Below, in pieces: positions 9,406 to 19,408 of a stretch of DNA of 64,000 bases. A program made the translations under genes and the position numbers. The notes beneath the pieces were generated by a model. The model saw only the letters and a list, made by a program, of their open reading frames with translations. It did no database searches and was not told the DNA's origin. Source of the stretch: an uncultured Schlesneria sp. (GTDB taxonomy: Bacteria; Planctomycetota; Planctomycetia; Planctomycetales; Planctomycetaceae); contig CAIQIR010000104.1 in NCBI GenBank assembly GCA_903871875.1, positions 39,239-103,238 on the forward strand, given 5' to 3'. Every line of letters begins with the position of its first letter. Within the stretch, counting starts at the first letter, position 1.

Positions 9406-9819
9406 CCTTTCTGTTGATTGGCCAATTGGCCGCGAGGTACTTCCGCTACCCATCCGTTCGATTTCATCAGCCGATGTCTGTCGGGCAAGTCGACTTCTGC
9501 ACAACGTCCTCCACCGACGAAGTCGTCCAACTTTTCGAAATCGCTCACCAAAGCGCAGGACGACTACGGGGCAGCGGGTGCAAAGATTGTTGCCGGAAGG
9601 CTTGCCGAGAATACTTCAAAGGCATTGCTGCGCCTCGCGCTCTTTTCATTCGACCGAATTGGCCAGACTCCGAATCACCGAATCGGACTGAATGCCGCCT
9701 TGGGCAGGTTGCGAAGCAGATCCCGAATATGGTCAAATGCGAGTTCGTCGATGCAAGCTTTCAGGCGGCATTAATCGAACGAATCAACTCCGCGACTCGA
9801 CGCACTACAGGAGAACACT
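9406..9819. other. Intergenic region before the DUF1080-ThuA gene
   Basis: This 414-bp gap has open frames in several directions but none with a family signature, plausible start context or typical composition. It begins with the 12-bp palindrome at 9420-9431. It presumably carries the promoter of the downstream cluster. Confidence 0.4.
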
Positions 9820-11421
9820 ATGCGGTTCAGGATGGGATGGATGGCATTGCTGGCGGCGATCGCCACGCTGGGAACAATCGGCACGACTCACGCACAGGAC
9901 GGTTGGACGTCGATCTTCGACGGCAAGACGCTCGACAAATGGGACGGCAATCCCGAATTCTGGCGAGTCGAAGATGGCACGATCACCGGCGAGACGACCG
10001 AAGCAAAGAAGACCAACGGCAACACGTTTATCATCTGGCGCGGTGGTGAACCGGCCGACTTTGAACTGAAGGCCGAATACAAAATCGTCAACGGTAATTC
10101 AGGCATCCAATACCGCAGTTTTGAAGTTCCCGACGCCAAATGGGTGATCGGCGGTTATCAGGCCGATTTTGAAGCCGGAGATCAATTCTCTGGAATCAAC
10201 TACGGCGAACGGTTCCGAAGCGTGCTGGCTTTTCGCGGTGAAAAGACGATCATCGGCGACGACCACAAACCGAAGGTCGTCGAAAAGTTTGGCGATTCCA
10301 AAGAAATTCAGACGAAGATCAAGAAAGAAGACTGGAACGAATACCACATCATCGCCAAGGGCTTTACATTCGAACACCGCATCAACGGTGTCTTGACGTC
10401 GGTGGTCATCGACGAAGACAAGGCCGAACGCCGTGCGAAGGGGTTGTTGGCGCTGCAACTGCACGCCGGTCCGGCCATGAAAGTGCAATTCCGCAACATC
10501 AAATTGAAGCAGCTGAAAAGCGACGGTACGACCGGCATTTCCCCCAAGAAAAAGGCGCTGCTGCTGGCCGGAAACCCTAGCCACGGTTTCGGCGCCCACG
10601 ATCATCTTTCGGGATGCACGTTGCTGGCCAAGCTGCTCAACCAAAGTGGCCTGCCGATCGAAGCGGAAGTGCATTCACTGAAAACAGATGGCTGGCCTTC
10701 ACCCGAAAAGCTCGCCTCAGCCAACACGATCGTGATTTATTCCGACGGTGGCACCGGCCATCCGTTTAATGCCCATCTCGACGAACTGGCCAGCTTGGCC
10801 GACAAAGGCGTTGGCATTGTCTGCATTCACTACGGCGTCGAGACCACCGCTGGGAAGTCGGGTGATTCGTTCCTCAATTGGATTGGCGGTTTTTTCGAAC
10901 CGCATTGGTCCGTGAATCCTCACTGGGTAGCAAACTACACGAAACTTCCCGTCCATCAGACGACCCGCGGCGTAAAACCGTTTTCCACTAATGACGAATG
11001 GTACTACCACATGCGGTTTCGGGAAAAAATGGACGGAGTGACGGCCATCCTCACCGATCTGCCGCCGGCAGAGTCGCTCAGTCGCGCGGACGGACCGCAC
11101 AGCGGCAATCCTGAAGTTCGCAAGGCGGTGCTCGAACGCAAAGAACCACAGCACATGGCGTGGGCACGTGAACGACCGGATGGCGGCCGAGGCTTTGGAA
11201 CCAGCGGGGGCCACGTACACTGGAACTGGGGCAATAACCAATTCCGTAAATTGGTGCTGAATGCCATCGTCTGGACTGCCGGACTGGACGTGCCCGCCGA
11301 CGGCGTACCGGCCGGTTATGTGACAGTGGAAGATTTGCTGCAAAACCACGACGAGCCAATTCCCGCTGACTTCAACAAAGCGGCCATTCAGGCGATGCTG
11401 GATCAATGGAACAAAAATTGA
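9820..11421 (+). CDS. DUF1080 (3-keto-glycoside hydrolase-like) and ThuA fusion, exported
   Basis: The ATG at 9820 follows CAGGAGAA. The 533-residue protein has a signal peptide ending near THAQ. A DUF1080 jelly-roll follows (about residues 27-230) with GWTSIFDGKTLDKWDG and a GNSGIQYRS core. A ThuA-like domain comes next (about 245-490), a class I glutamine amidotransferase-like fold, with HFG/HYG-type and GGHVHWNWGN motifs. DUF1080 members cleave or bind 3-keto-disaccharides; ThuA members are linked to trehalose utilisation and 3-keto sugars. I infer a periplasmic enzyme of oxidised-sugar processing. The next gene follows closely on the same strand. Confidence 0.88.
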   Translation: MRFRMGWMALLAAIATLGTIGTTHAQDGWTSIFDGKTLDKWDGNPEFWRVEDGTITGETTEAKKTNGNTFIIWRGGEPADFELKAEYKIVNGNSGIQYRSFEVPDAKWVIGGYQADFEAGDQFSGINYGERFRSVLAFRGEKTIIGDDHKPKVVEKFGDSKEIQTKIKKEDWNEYHIIAKGFTFEHRINGVLTSVVIDEDKAERRAKGLLALQLHAGPAMKVQFRNIKLKQLKSDGTTGISPKKKALLLAGNPSHGFGAHDHLSGCTLLAKLLNQSGLPIEAEVHSLKTDGWPSPEKLASANTIVIYSDGGTGHPFNAHLDELASLADKGVGIVCIHYGVETTAGKSGDSFLNWIGGFFEPHWSVNPHWVANYTKLPVHQTTRGVKPFSTNDEWYYHMRFREKMDGVTAILTDLPPAESLSRADGPHSGNPEVRKAVLERKEPQHMAWARERPDGGRGFGTSGGHVHWNWGNNQFRKLVLNAIVWTAGLDVPADGVPAGYVTVEDLLQNHDEPIPADFNKAAIQAMLDQWNKN

Positions 11422-11477
11422 TAGCCGCCTGAAAAGAATTGACCTCCCTGCCCTCACTCGAACGGAGCCTCTCTCGC

Positions 11478-14400
11478 ATGCGTTCACGATACCTGGCCCC
11501 GCTGGCGGCAGTGCTGCTGCTTGCTGCCCCTGCCTTGGCTCAAGCCCCCAAGTCCGTTCAGCCGCCGGCAGCCAACACCGATGTTCGCGATCCCCGGAAC
11601 GCTGTCGCGGGATTGGACGTGGCGGAAGGAGTGGAGGCGACACTTTTCGCGTCCGAGGCGTCGGGAATGCTCAGCCCATCGGATATCGACATCGATCATC
11701 TGGGGCGCGTCTGGGTTTGCGAGGTCATCAATTACCGCAGCCGCAATGGTGAACGGAAGGAAGGCGACCGGATCCTGGTCGTCGAAGATACCGACGGGGA
11801 TGGTGTCTCGGACAAGCAAACCGTCTTCTTTCAAGGACGCGAAGTCGATTCGGCCCTGGGAATTGGCGTCTTTCCGACGGCCTCCGGACGGGGCACGAAG
11901 GTCATTGTGTCGTGCGCGCCGAATGTCTGGATTTTCACCGACGAAGACGGCGATTTGAAGGCGGACAAGAAGGAACTGCTGTTCACGAATGTCGGACGCC
12001 CCCAACATGATCACTCGACACACGCCGTGGTGTTTGGCCCCGACGGGAAACTCTATTGGAACTTCGGCAATACAGGCGAGCAGGTCTGCGATAAGAATGG
12101 CAAGCTGATCGTGGATCTTGCCGGTCACGAAGTCAAAGATAACGGCCAACCTTACCGCGGCGGCATGGCCTTCCGCTGCAACATGGACGGTTCCGAGTTT
12201 GAAGTTCTGGGACATAACTTCCGAAACAACTATGAATTGTCCGTGGATAGTTTCGGCACCGTCTGGCAATCAGACAACGATGACGACGGCAACCAGGGGG
12301 TGCGGATCAACTATGTGATGGAAGGTGGAAATTTTGGCTACACCGACGAATTAACCGGCGCCGGCTGGCGCTCGCCACGCACCAACATGGAGACCGAAAT
12401 TCCGCTGATGCACTGGCATCTGAATGATCCAGGGGTCGTCCCCAACCTGGTCCAAACCGGTGCGGGTTCGCCCACCGGAATTTGTTTCTACGAAGGAACA
12501 TTGTTACCAGAAAAATTCCGTAATCAGATCATCCACACCGACGCCGGCCCGAATGTGGTGCGGTGTTATCCTGCCAAGAAATCGGGCGCAGGATACAAGG
12601 CCGAAATCGTCAATCTGTTGGTCGGTACGCGTGATAATTGGTTCCGCCCCTCGGACGTTTGCGTGGCTCCAGACGGGTCGGTGATCGTCGCTGACTGGTA
12701 CGATCCTGGCGTTGGCGGACACCGAATGGGAGACGTCGACAAAGGCCGACTCTTCCGCGTCGCCCCGCCGAAAACCCCCTACAAATTCCCTCAGGTCGAC
12801 GTTTCCACCGTCGACGGCGCGATTGCGGCGCTGAAAAGCCCCAACCTTGTCACACGCTACCTCGGATGGACCGCGTTGTCTTCCTTTGCCTCGACGCAAG
12901 CCGACGAAGTGGGATCGGCCTTGAACAAAGTCTTCGAGACCGACACCAGTCAACAGAATCGAGCCAGAGCACTGGGCGTGCTAGCCAAAATTCCCGCGCT
13001 CCGAAAGAAATCTCTTGAAGCCGCGTTGAAGGACAAAAACTCTGACATCCGCATCGCCGCCCTGCGACTGGCTCGTCAAAAACTCCCCTCGGAAGACCAG
13101 GCGACAAATACGAAGTCACTGGTCGAGATTCTCAGTACTCTCGTGAGTGATTCATCCGCGGCTGTCCGACGGGAGTGCGCATTAGCTCTTCGTCTGCTGA
13201 AGGATCCTCGCAAGCCCGAGTTGTGGGCGCGACTGGCCGTTCAACACGATGGATACGATCGCTGGTATCTTGAAGCATTAGGAATCGGCGCGACGAACGA
13301 TTGGGACGCCTGCCTGAAAGCGGCGCTGCAAGCCGCTGACAATCCCTCCGAGTCCGATTTGGCAGGCAGTGCCACGGCGAGGGATGTGTTCTGGCGTTCA
13401 CGCGCTTCATTCACGCCGGAATTATTGGCCATGTTACTCGTATCGTCCGATGTCTCGGCTGCCGACGCCCCCCGCTACCTGCGAGCATTCGACTTCCAAT
13501 CGTCGCCCTCGAAAGAAGCCGTGCTGACGAAATTGGCTTTCGGAAAGTTCGGCGATGAGGCCAAAACGTCGTACGTGAATGTCGAAGCCATCAGCCGGTT
13601 GTCAGGTTTTGATATTTCGAAGAATCCAGAACATCAAGCGGCGATGAATCGTATTCTCGATGGCCTGGCTGGCCAGCCGCAGTTCATCACGCTGGTCGAG
13701 AAATTCAATGTTGCCTCGCGCTTTCCGGAACTGTTGGCGCTGGCCCAGGCCAAGCCCGATGAACAATCGGGTATCGATGCCGTGCGAGTGCTACTCGCCA
13801 AGAAGCAGTTCGATTTACTTAAGGCCGCTTTGAACTCCCAAGCCGGCTCTGCCGCGATTGCGACGGCAACAGCACTCAGTAATTCCGGCGATGCCAGTGC
13901 AGCGGAACTACTGTGGCCGCTGGCCAACAACGATCAGCTACCGTCCGATTTGCGCCGTGAGGCGATTAAGGGAGCGGCTCGTTCCAACCAAGGGGCATTG
14001 CAACTGGCTGAACTCGCCGAGTCTCACAAGTTCGACGCATCCTTGATTCCCGCGCTGTCGGCCGCATTGCACGGTTCGGCCATCGAAGAAGTGCGAGCGA
14101 AGGGAGCGAAGCTGTTCCCGCTGCCGGCCGGAAAGGATTCAAAGCCGCTGCCGTCACTCGGAGAATTGGCACAGCGCAAAGGGAACACCGCGAACGGTCA
14201 GAAGCTGTTTTCATCGATCGCCAAATGCAATACGTGTCACATCGTCAACGGCGAAGGGAAAGAAGTCGGGCCTAACCTGTCCGAGATTGGTGCCAAGCTG
14301 AGCAAACAGGCGATGTTCGAATCAATCATCTTTCCGAGCGCCGGCATCAGCCACAATTACGAATCCTGGCTGCTCGTGCTGAAAAATGGCACGACCCAGA

Positions 14401-14606
14401 CAGGAATCATCACCAGTGAAGACGCCGAAAATGTCAGTCTCAAGGGAATCGATGCCATCGTCCGCAAATTTGCCGTCAAGGATATCGACGAACGAACGAA
14501 GCAGTCGATTTCGTTAATGCCCGCCGATCTGCCCAAGGTTCTTTCGGTGGACGAGATGGCCGACATTGCCGAATACCTGACGACATTGAAAAAGGCGAAG
14601 AGGTAG
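11478..14606 (+). CDS. PVC-type haem-binding CxxCH dehydrogenase with HEAT repeats
   Basis: The ATG at 11478 opens a clear signal peptide (LAPLAAVLLLAAPALAQ); an upstream TTG at 11439 adds only non-signal residues. The 1042-residue protein has an N-terminal six-bladed propeller (about residues 45-440) with the DIDHLGRVWVCEVINYRSR signature of planctomycete membrane-bound dehydrogenases. Helical HEAT-like repeats follow (about 450-880), then a C-terminal cytochrome c domain with CNTCH near residue 917. The family is thought to oxidise sugars or alcohols and pass electrons to a c-haem. It probably works with the DUF1080-ThuA protein immediately upstream. Confidence 0.9.
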   Translation: MRSRYLAPLAAVLLLAAPALAQAPKSVQPPAANTDVRDPRNAVAGLDVAEGVEATLFASEASGMLSPSDIDIDHLGRVWVCEVINYRSRNGERKEGDRILVVEDTDGDGVSDKQTVFFQGREVDSALGIGVFPTASGRGTKVIVSCAPNVWIFTDEDGDLKADKKELLFTNVGRPQHDHSTHAVVFGPDGKLYWNFGNTGEQVCDKNGKLIVDLAGHEVKDNGQPYRGGMAFRCNMDGSEFEVLGHNFRNNYELSVDSFGTVWQSDNDDDGNQGVRINYVMEGGNFGYTDELTGAGWRSPRTNMETEIPLMHWHLNDPGVVPNLVQTGAGSPTGICFYEGTLLPEKFRNQIIHTDAGPNVVRCYPAKKSGAGYKAEIVNLLVGTRDNWFRPSDVCVAPDGSVIVADWYDPGVGGHRMGDVDKGRLFRVAPPKTPYKFPQVDVSTVDGAIAALKSPNLVTRYLGWTALSSFASTQADEVGSALNKVFETDTSQQNRARALGVLAKIPALRKKSLEAALKDKNSDIRIAALRLARQKLPSEDQATNTKSLVEILSTLVSDSSAAVRRECALALRLLKDPRKPELWARLAVQHDGYDRWYLEALGIGATNDWDACLKAALQAADNPSESDLAGSATARDVFWRSRASFTPELLAMLLVSSDVSAADAPRYLRAFDFQSSPSKEAVLTKLAFGKFGDEAKTSYVNVEAISRLSGFDISKNPEHQAAMNRILDGLAGQPQFITLVEKFNVASRFPELLALAQAKPDEQSGIDAVRVLLAKKQFDLLKAALNSQAGSAAIATATALSNSGDASAAELLWPLANNDQLPSDLRREAIKGAARSNQGALQLAELAESHKFDASLIPALSAALHGSAIEEVRAKGAKLFPLPAGKDSKPLPSLGELAQRKGNTANGQKLFSSIAKCNTCHIVNGEGKEVGPNLSEIGAKLSKQAMFESIIFPSAGISHNYESWLLVLKNGTTQTGIITSEDAENVSLKGIDAIVRKFAVKDIDERTKQSISLMPADLPKVLSVDEMADIAEYLTTLKKAKR

Positions 14607-14614
14607 GTCACTCG

Positions 14615-15730
14615 ATGTCGAAGCCTCAAGAAATCGTCCTGACGCCACGCTTCCAACTCGCCGATTTCGCCCCGCTGATCAGCCTGGGAACATTGTTCCT
14701 CGTGTTCTCGATCGTCGCGAGTGACTTCGTCAGTCTGGGAACGCTATCGCTGATTTTGAAGCAGGGAGCCGTATTGGCGATTGTCGCCACGGGCCTGACC
14801 TTCGTACTACTGTGCGCCGAGATCGACCTTTCAGTCGGGATGGTGGCTCTGCTATCGGCCTGTCTGTGCGGCGTCTTGTGGGAATCATCGTTTGCAGCGG
14901 GCTCGAAAGAAGTTAACGGCACAGCCAATGTCTCGTTTTTAGCAACGTCGATGGTCATTCTCGTTCCGCTAGTGATGGCCGTGTTACTGGGATTGATGTC
15001 GGGATACCTCACAATTTCTTCGGGGCTGCCCAGCTTCATCATTACGCTGGCCATGATGAATATCGCATTGGGGCTGGCTCGTTTTTTAACGAAAAGTCAG
15101 AAATTTGCCGTTCCGCCGCTGCTGGTCCGGATGGGAAATTCGCAACTGGCCGAATTCAGCATTCCCCGCTTCGGAACACTCAGCATTCCACAAAGTGCGG
15201 TTCTGGCGGGCATTGTCATGATTGTCGCGCATCTGGTGCTACAGCACACCCGATTCGGCCGGTACGTCTATATGACTGGCGGCAATCGGCAAGCGGCAAG
15301 ACTCGCTGGCGTCAGAACCGAACGAATCGTGATCGCCTGCCTGGCCATCTGCGCCGTCACCTCCGCGTGTGGTGGCCTGGTCACGGCGGGACGTATGAAT
15401 GGAGTGACGCTCGATCAGAACGTCGATCTGTTGCTGGATGCCGTGGCCTGCGTCGTGCTGGGTGGCACAAGCCTGTTTGGCGGCGAAGGAAGCATTGGAC
15501 GAACGCTGGTGGGTGTGTTGAGCTTCACGGTGCTGAAAGTCGGCCTCAACCTGACGAACGTCGAACGCCTGATCAAACAAATGCCCCTTTCTTCCGGCAT
15601 GAAAGAAGCATGGCTCAAGGCGAGTTGGGTCACGCAATTCGATCTGTTACGCCCGTTTTTGCTGGGGCTGGTGCTGATGCTGGCACTTGTCATTCACGGA
15701 CGACTGGTCAAGCATCGCAGCGATTCCTGA
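14615..15730 (+). CDS. RbsC-like (CUT2) sugar ABC transporter permease
   Basis: This 371-residue protein has eight to ten hydrophobic helices of the BPD_transp_2 type. LCAEIDLSVGMVALLS matches the G-x-IDLSVG signature of ribose-type permeases. MTGGNRQAARLAGVRTERI matches the cytoplasmic coupling loop that contacts the ATPase. The ATG follows GAGGT and starts 8 bp after the haem dehydrogenase stop, so it is almost certainly co-transcribed with it. No ATP-binding or solute-binding gene is present in the window, so the permease must use partners encoded elsewhere. The likely substrate is a sugar handled by the upstream enzymes (inference). Confidence 0.88.
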   Translation: MSKPQEIVLTPRFQLADFAPLISLGTLFLVFSIVASDFVSLGTLSLILKQGAVLAIVATGLTFVLLCAEIDLSVGMVALLSACLCGVLWESSFAAGSKEVNGTANVSFLATSMVILVPLVMAVLLGLMSGYLTISSGLPSFIITLAMMNIALGLARFLTKSQKFAVPPLLVRMGNSQLAEFSIPRFGTLSIPQSAVLAGIVMIVAHLVLQHTRFGRYVYMTGGNRQAARLAGVRTERIVIACLAICAVTSACGGLVTAGRMNGVTLDQNVDLLLDAVACVVLGGTSLFGGEGSIGRTLVGVLSFTVLKVGLNLTNVERLIKQMPLSSGMKEAWLKASWVTQFDLLRPFLLGLVLMLALVIHGRLVKHRSDS

Positions 15731-15733
15731 CGA

Positions 15734-17269
15734 TCACTGGGCGGCGACAGCCGGCTTGGCCACATCCAGACATAGCAGGTGGGTCTCGCTGCGCAAGTAC
15801 AGTCGTCCTCGCGATAACACCGGAGCAGCCCAGGCCGGATAGCGAATTTCTTTGTAAGTCGCCCGACTGATCTGCTCAAACTTTTCGCGATTCATTTTGG
15901 CCAGGACGAGAACCCCACGTTCTCCCAGAATGAAGTACTTGCCGTCGGCGGCAGTTTTCGACCCCCGTCCAAAGAAGGTGGCAGGCACACCGTCACCATC
16001 GACGGTTTCGCCTTCCACATTCGTTCGCAGGTTCTTGACGGAACCCGAAAAACCATTCGTCTCCCAAATGAGATCCCCGCTCTTCAGATCGACGCATTGC
16101 AGCATCGCTTCGCCTTCATGGCGGCCGCTGAATCCGTAGACGCAACCGTCGCGATAAATGGCAGTCGACCAATGGGTCGACATTGACCGCCTCTTTCTCC
16201 AAACGACATCATAGCTCTTTCCGTCGGGGTGAACTTGAATCACACCCGCGCCGGCCTCGTAAGCAGCCGAGAGAAAAATGTAATCATCGGCCACTACGGG
16301 TCGAGCGGCATTGACGGATTCGTGCGTCCGCGGGCGAAACCAATACCGGAATCGAAGCTGGCCATCGGCCGGATTCAACGACGCCAACCCCTGTCGCATC
16401 AGGCAAAGCAGGTGTTTTTCACCGTGAATTGTCGCAACGATTGGGGACGAGTAGCTGACGAGCATCTCATGCCCCATCCAATGGTAAGGTTTTCCGTCAA
16501 AGTCGGTCTCACAACCGTCCCAAGTGTCGCGTCCCACGCTTTCCCAGATGGTTTTTCCGGTGGCCGCATCGAAGGCGACCACGCCCGAATTGGGTTGTCC
16601 GCCGACCAACACAATCAGCAGATCGCCATCCAGAATGGGAGTGCACCCTGCCCCGAAAAAGTGTGCGGGCACGTTCCAGTCTTTAGCCGTTTCGCGCTCC
16701 CAGACCAGCTTTCCTGTCTCGAGATTAAGGCAAACCAATCGACCTTGCGCCCCGAACGTATAGCACCGTGTCGGAGTCAACACCGGCGAACAACGGGGAC
16801 CGTTGTTGTAGCCATAAGGATCTTTGTAATCCGTTTCATAGTCGTACGACCAAATGGACGATCCATCGTCCGCGCGAACGCAATCAATGATGTCGCGATC
16901 GCGATGACGATGATGAACGACCAGACGATTGCCCAGGACGGACGGCGAACTATAGCCGTTCCCGATCCGCTTTCCCCAAAGAATCGGGGGCCCTTCTTCA
17001 GGCCATTCGTCCAGTAAACCGGTTTCGTCCGAGACGCCTGTTCCGCGGGGACCGAGAAAGATCGGCCAATCGTGGCCCGGGCGATCAGGATCCGGTACGA
17101 CCGGCAAATCGGGTTCGGGATCCACGGCCTGCGAAGCGGGATTGGAATCGATGGCCGCCAACGGTTCCTTGGCGATGACCGTCGCACTGGGCATGGTCCT
17201 CGTACCATCACCGCAACCGACAACCAACGTGATGAGCCCCAGCAAGGCCGGTCGAAGACTTCGGTTCAC
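15734..17269 (-). CDS. PQQ-propeller lipoprotein
   Basis: The GTG start at 17269 has GGAG about nine bases upstream. The N-terminus is a lipoprotein signal with lipobox LVVGC (Cys19), followed by an acidic/Pro linker. An eight-bladed PQQ/BamB-like propeller (about residues 65-505) shows repeated blades such as LVCLNLETGKLVWERE and VVAFDAATGKTIWESVG. Planctomycetes encode many such proteins; they may bind PQQ or act as scaffolds, and no catalytic residue can be pointed out. It converges with the permease gene, leaving 3 bp between the stops. Length (511) is normal. Confidence 0.85.
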   Translation of the reverse strand: MNRSLRPALLGLITLVVGCGDGTRTMPSATVIAKEPLAAIDSNPASQAVDPEPDLPVVPDPDRPGHDWPIFLGPRGTGVSDETGLLDEWPEEGPPILWGKRIGNGYSSPSVLGNRLVVHHRHRDRDIIDCVRADDGSSIWSYDYETDYKDPYGYNNGPRCSPVLTPTRCYTFGAQGRLVCLNLETGKLVWERETAKDWNVPAHFFGAGCTPILDGDLLIVLVGGQPNSGVVAFDAATGKTIWESVGRDTWDGCETDFDGKPYHWMGHEMLVSYSSPIVATIHGEKHLLCLMRQGLASLNPADGQLRFRYWFRPRTHESVNAARPVVADDYIFLSAAYEAGAGVIQVHPDGKSYDVVWRKRRSMSTHWSTAIYRDGCVYGFSGRHEGEAMLQCVDLKSGDLIWETNGFSGSVKNLRTNVEGETVDGDGVPATFFGRGSKTAADGKYFILGERGVLVLAKMNREKFEQISRATYKEIRYPAWAAPVLSRGRLYLRSETHLLCLDVAKPAVAAQ

Positions 17270-17293
17270 TAGGGAACTCCTGCTTATGGAGAA

Positions 17294-17320
17294 AAGCCCG
17301 GCGGAGCGACCGCCGGGCTT
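17294..17320 (-). terminator. Strong rho-independent terminator of the S1 gene
   Basis: An 11-bp perfect stem, AAGCCCGGCGG/CCGCCGGGCTT, encloses a 5-nt loop and is followed on the minus strand by TTTTCT. It ends the S1 transcript about 200 nt after the stop codon. The intervening 3' segment contains a further TCTGGCA/TGCCAGA inverted repeat. Confidence 0.75.
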
Positions 17321-17523
17321 CTCTTTGCTTCTACAACTTTACCGCGGTTCTCGCGGATTGCGGACCTCTTTTTTCCCTCTGGCAGGAGTCTTTGGAGAAG
17401 GTTCTTGCCAGACCCCAGCTCAGTTTTGTGACTATCTGCGAGAAGCGAAAGAAGGCACCCATGAGTGGAACCCCCCGCGTCCAAATCGATCGCCACTTCG
17501 AATTGTCACAATGCGATTGCCGA

Positions 17524-19155
17524 TCAACGTTTGAAATCACCCGGATTGCCGAACAATCCACCGCCACCGCCGGTCGTCGTCCCACCCCGGAGTGGTTCTT
17601 TCCGTTTCCGTTCGTACGCTTCGCCCTTACCCGGTGACAGATCTTCATCTTTCGGCTTTTCGGGTTTCTGCTTCAGCGCCTTCATCGAGAGGCTGATTCG
17701 CTGACGATCAGGCGCCACTTCCAGAACTTGGGCCTGTACTTCCTGACCGACGTTGACAACGTCAGTCACCTTGCGAATACGTTGATGATCGATCTCGCTG
17801 ATGTGGATCAATCCTTCGACACCGGGTTCGAGTTCGACGAACGCACCGAAATCGGTCGTGCGAGTCACCTTGCCGGTCACTTCTTTTCCGATGGCATACG
17901 TGGTCGTCACACTGCCCCAGGGATTATGGGCCAGTTGCCGCATTCCCAGGCCGATTTTCTGCTTTTCGCGATCCAACGACAAAACGACAACATCACACTG
18001 TTGTCCTTCCTGCAGAACTTCGGAAGGATGCTTGACCCGCGTCCAGCTCATTTCACCGATATGCAGGAAGCCGTCGGCCCCCCCCAAATCGATAAACACG
18101 CCATAGTCCTTGATCGTTTTGACAGTTCCAGAGAACTGCTGACCGACTTCGACTTTTTCCCAGAAGGCGCCAGCCAGCTCTTTTCGTTCGGCGATCATCA
18201 CCGCCCGGCGGCTGACTACCAAATTTCGCTTGGCCGGATTCAATTCGGTGATCTGCACGGTCAACTTCTGGCCGACCAGACTTTCCATGGAAGAGACAAA
18301 TCCCAGATCAACCTGACTGGCGGGAAGGAAGGCACGCATCCCGCCGACGGTCACTTCGAGTCCGCCTTTGTTGGTCTTGTTGACAATACATTCCGTGATT
18401 TGACCGACATTCAATTCGTCCCAATTGCCGCGGGCCTTCCGGGTGGCCTTAGGAAGATTGACAAGAATCACACTGTTCTCGGGATCGTACTTTTCAACGA
18501 TCACCAGGAACTCTTCGCCCACGCGTGGTTGTTTGCCTTGAGGAAACTGTCGCGCGGGCAGCACTCCCGGCGAACGGTATCCCACTTCACAAAACACATC
18601 TTCGCTGGTGACGCTTTGGACTTTCGCTTTCAACTTCGTCCCGGATTCCAGTTGGTCCTCGGACTCCGGCAAGTCGGCGCCCGTGGACGAAGGAGTCTTC
18701 GCCCCAGCGGGGGGCTGGGTGGGAGCGACCATTTGTCCCGACATCGCAGCTTCGATTTCCTTTTCCAGGCCATCCTCAAGCGATTCGTTCTTCGGGGGCA
18801 GTTCGATCTGTCCGATGGGACCGCTCGCGACAACTGCAGCAGTCGCTTCGGAGGCAGCGGCCAGAGCCATGGCTTCCGTTTCCACTTCGGAGCCAATACT
18901 GCCGACAGCGCGTGTCTGATGATCATCCACGGTCGGGTTGAGGACAGGTCGTTTACGAGGTTCCTCACGTTCCGCCTCGGAACAGGATTCCACGGCGACC
19001 TGCGTGGTCTTTGAATCCTCGGAAACGACAGGCGCCGGGCCCGCCGTCGCAGCGGCAGCAGCCCCGACCGTTTGAGATTCGGGAACTACCGCAGGGCACT
19101 CCGTTGTTTCCGCGTGAGCCTGCCCATTCAGCGGCGTCGTCTCTTCACCATTCAT
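17524..19155 (-). CDS. rpsA: Ribosomal protein S1 (four S1 domains, long acidic leader)
   Basis: An ATG at 19155 gives 543 residues; a GTG at 19191 would add 12. Roughly 160 low-complexity residues rich in Ala, Glu, Thr and Pro come first. Four OB-fold S1 domains follow, each marked by a G-x-V/I opening, for example GTVKTIKDYGVFIDLGGADG and GKVTRTTDFGAFVELEPGVE. The tail is Gly-rich and ends NPGDFKR. S1 binds mRNA on the 30S subunit and assists initiation on weak ribosome-binding sites. E. coli S1 has six domains, whereas four-domain forms with extended termini occur in other phyla. A strong terminator lies downstream. Confidence 0.88.
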   Translation of the reverse strand: MNGEETTPLNGQAHAETTECPAVVPESQTVGAAAAATAGPAPVVSEDSKTTQVAVESCSEAEREEPRKRPVLNPTVDDHQTRAVGSIGSEVETEAMALAAASEATAAVVASGPIGQIELPPKNESLEDGLEKEIEAAMSGQMVAPTQPPAGAKTPSSTGADLPESEDQLESGTKLKAKVQSVTSEDVFCEVGYRSPGVLPARQFPQGKQPRVGEEFLVIVEKYDPENSVILVNLPKATRKARGNWDELNVGQITECIVNKTNKGGLEVTVGGMRAFLPASQVDLGFVSSMESLVGQKLTVQITELNPAKRNLVVSRRAVMIAERKELAGAFWEKVEVGQQFSGTVKTIKDYGVFIDLGGADGFLHIGEMSWTRVKHPSEVLQEGQQCDVVVLSLDREKQKIGLGMRQLAHNPWGSVTTTYAIGKEVTGKVTRTTDFGAFVELEPGVEGLIHISEIDHQRIRKVTDVVNVGQEVQAQVLEVAPDRQRISLSMKALKQKPEKPKDEDLSPGKGEAYERKRKEPLRGGTTTGGGGGLFGNPGDFKR

Positions 19156-19408
19156 CGTTACCAACCCCAACTCATCGATGGACTCGCGCACCGCCGAATT
19201 GCGATGCGCTGATATGAGATCAAAACCACGCTCGATCTCTGTTTCACGGGCGAACGCCCGACATGACGTTATGAAAAGACTAGATCAACTCTTACTGATT
19301 AAACGGCCATTACGGTAATCGAATCAGAATTGGAACGCCAGTTTCCCTTCCGGTTTCATGGAATTCTCACGAAACGATTTGCGAATTGATGCGAAAGCGA
19401 CAAGCCAA

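Noticed and set aside
9418..9774. Possible 118-codon gene upstream of the DUF1080-ThuA gene
   Set aside because: It has a TTG start, no ribosome-binding site, a Ser/Arg-rich peptide and no recognisable motif.
17728..19014. Plus-strand frame of 428 codons opposite the S1 gene
   Set aside because: It is a mirror of the repeated S1 domains on the other strand.
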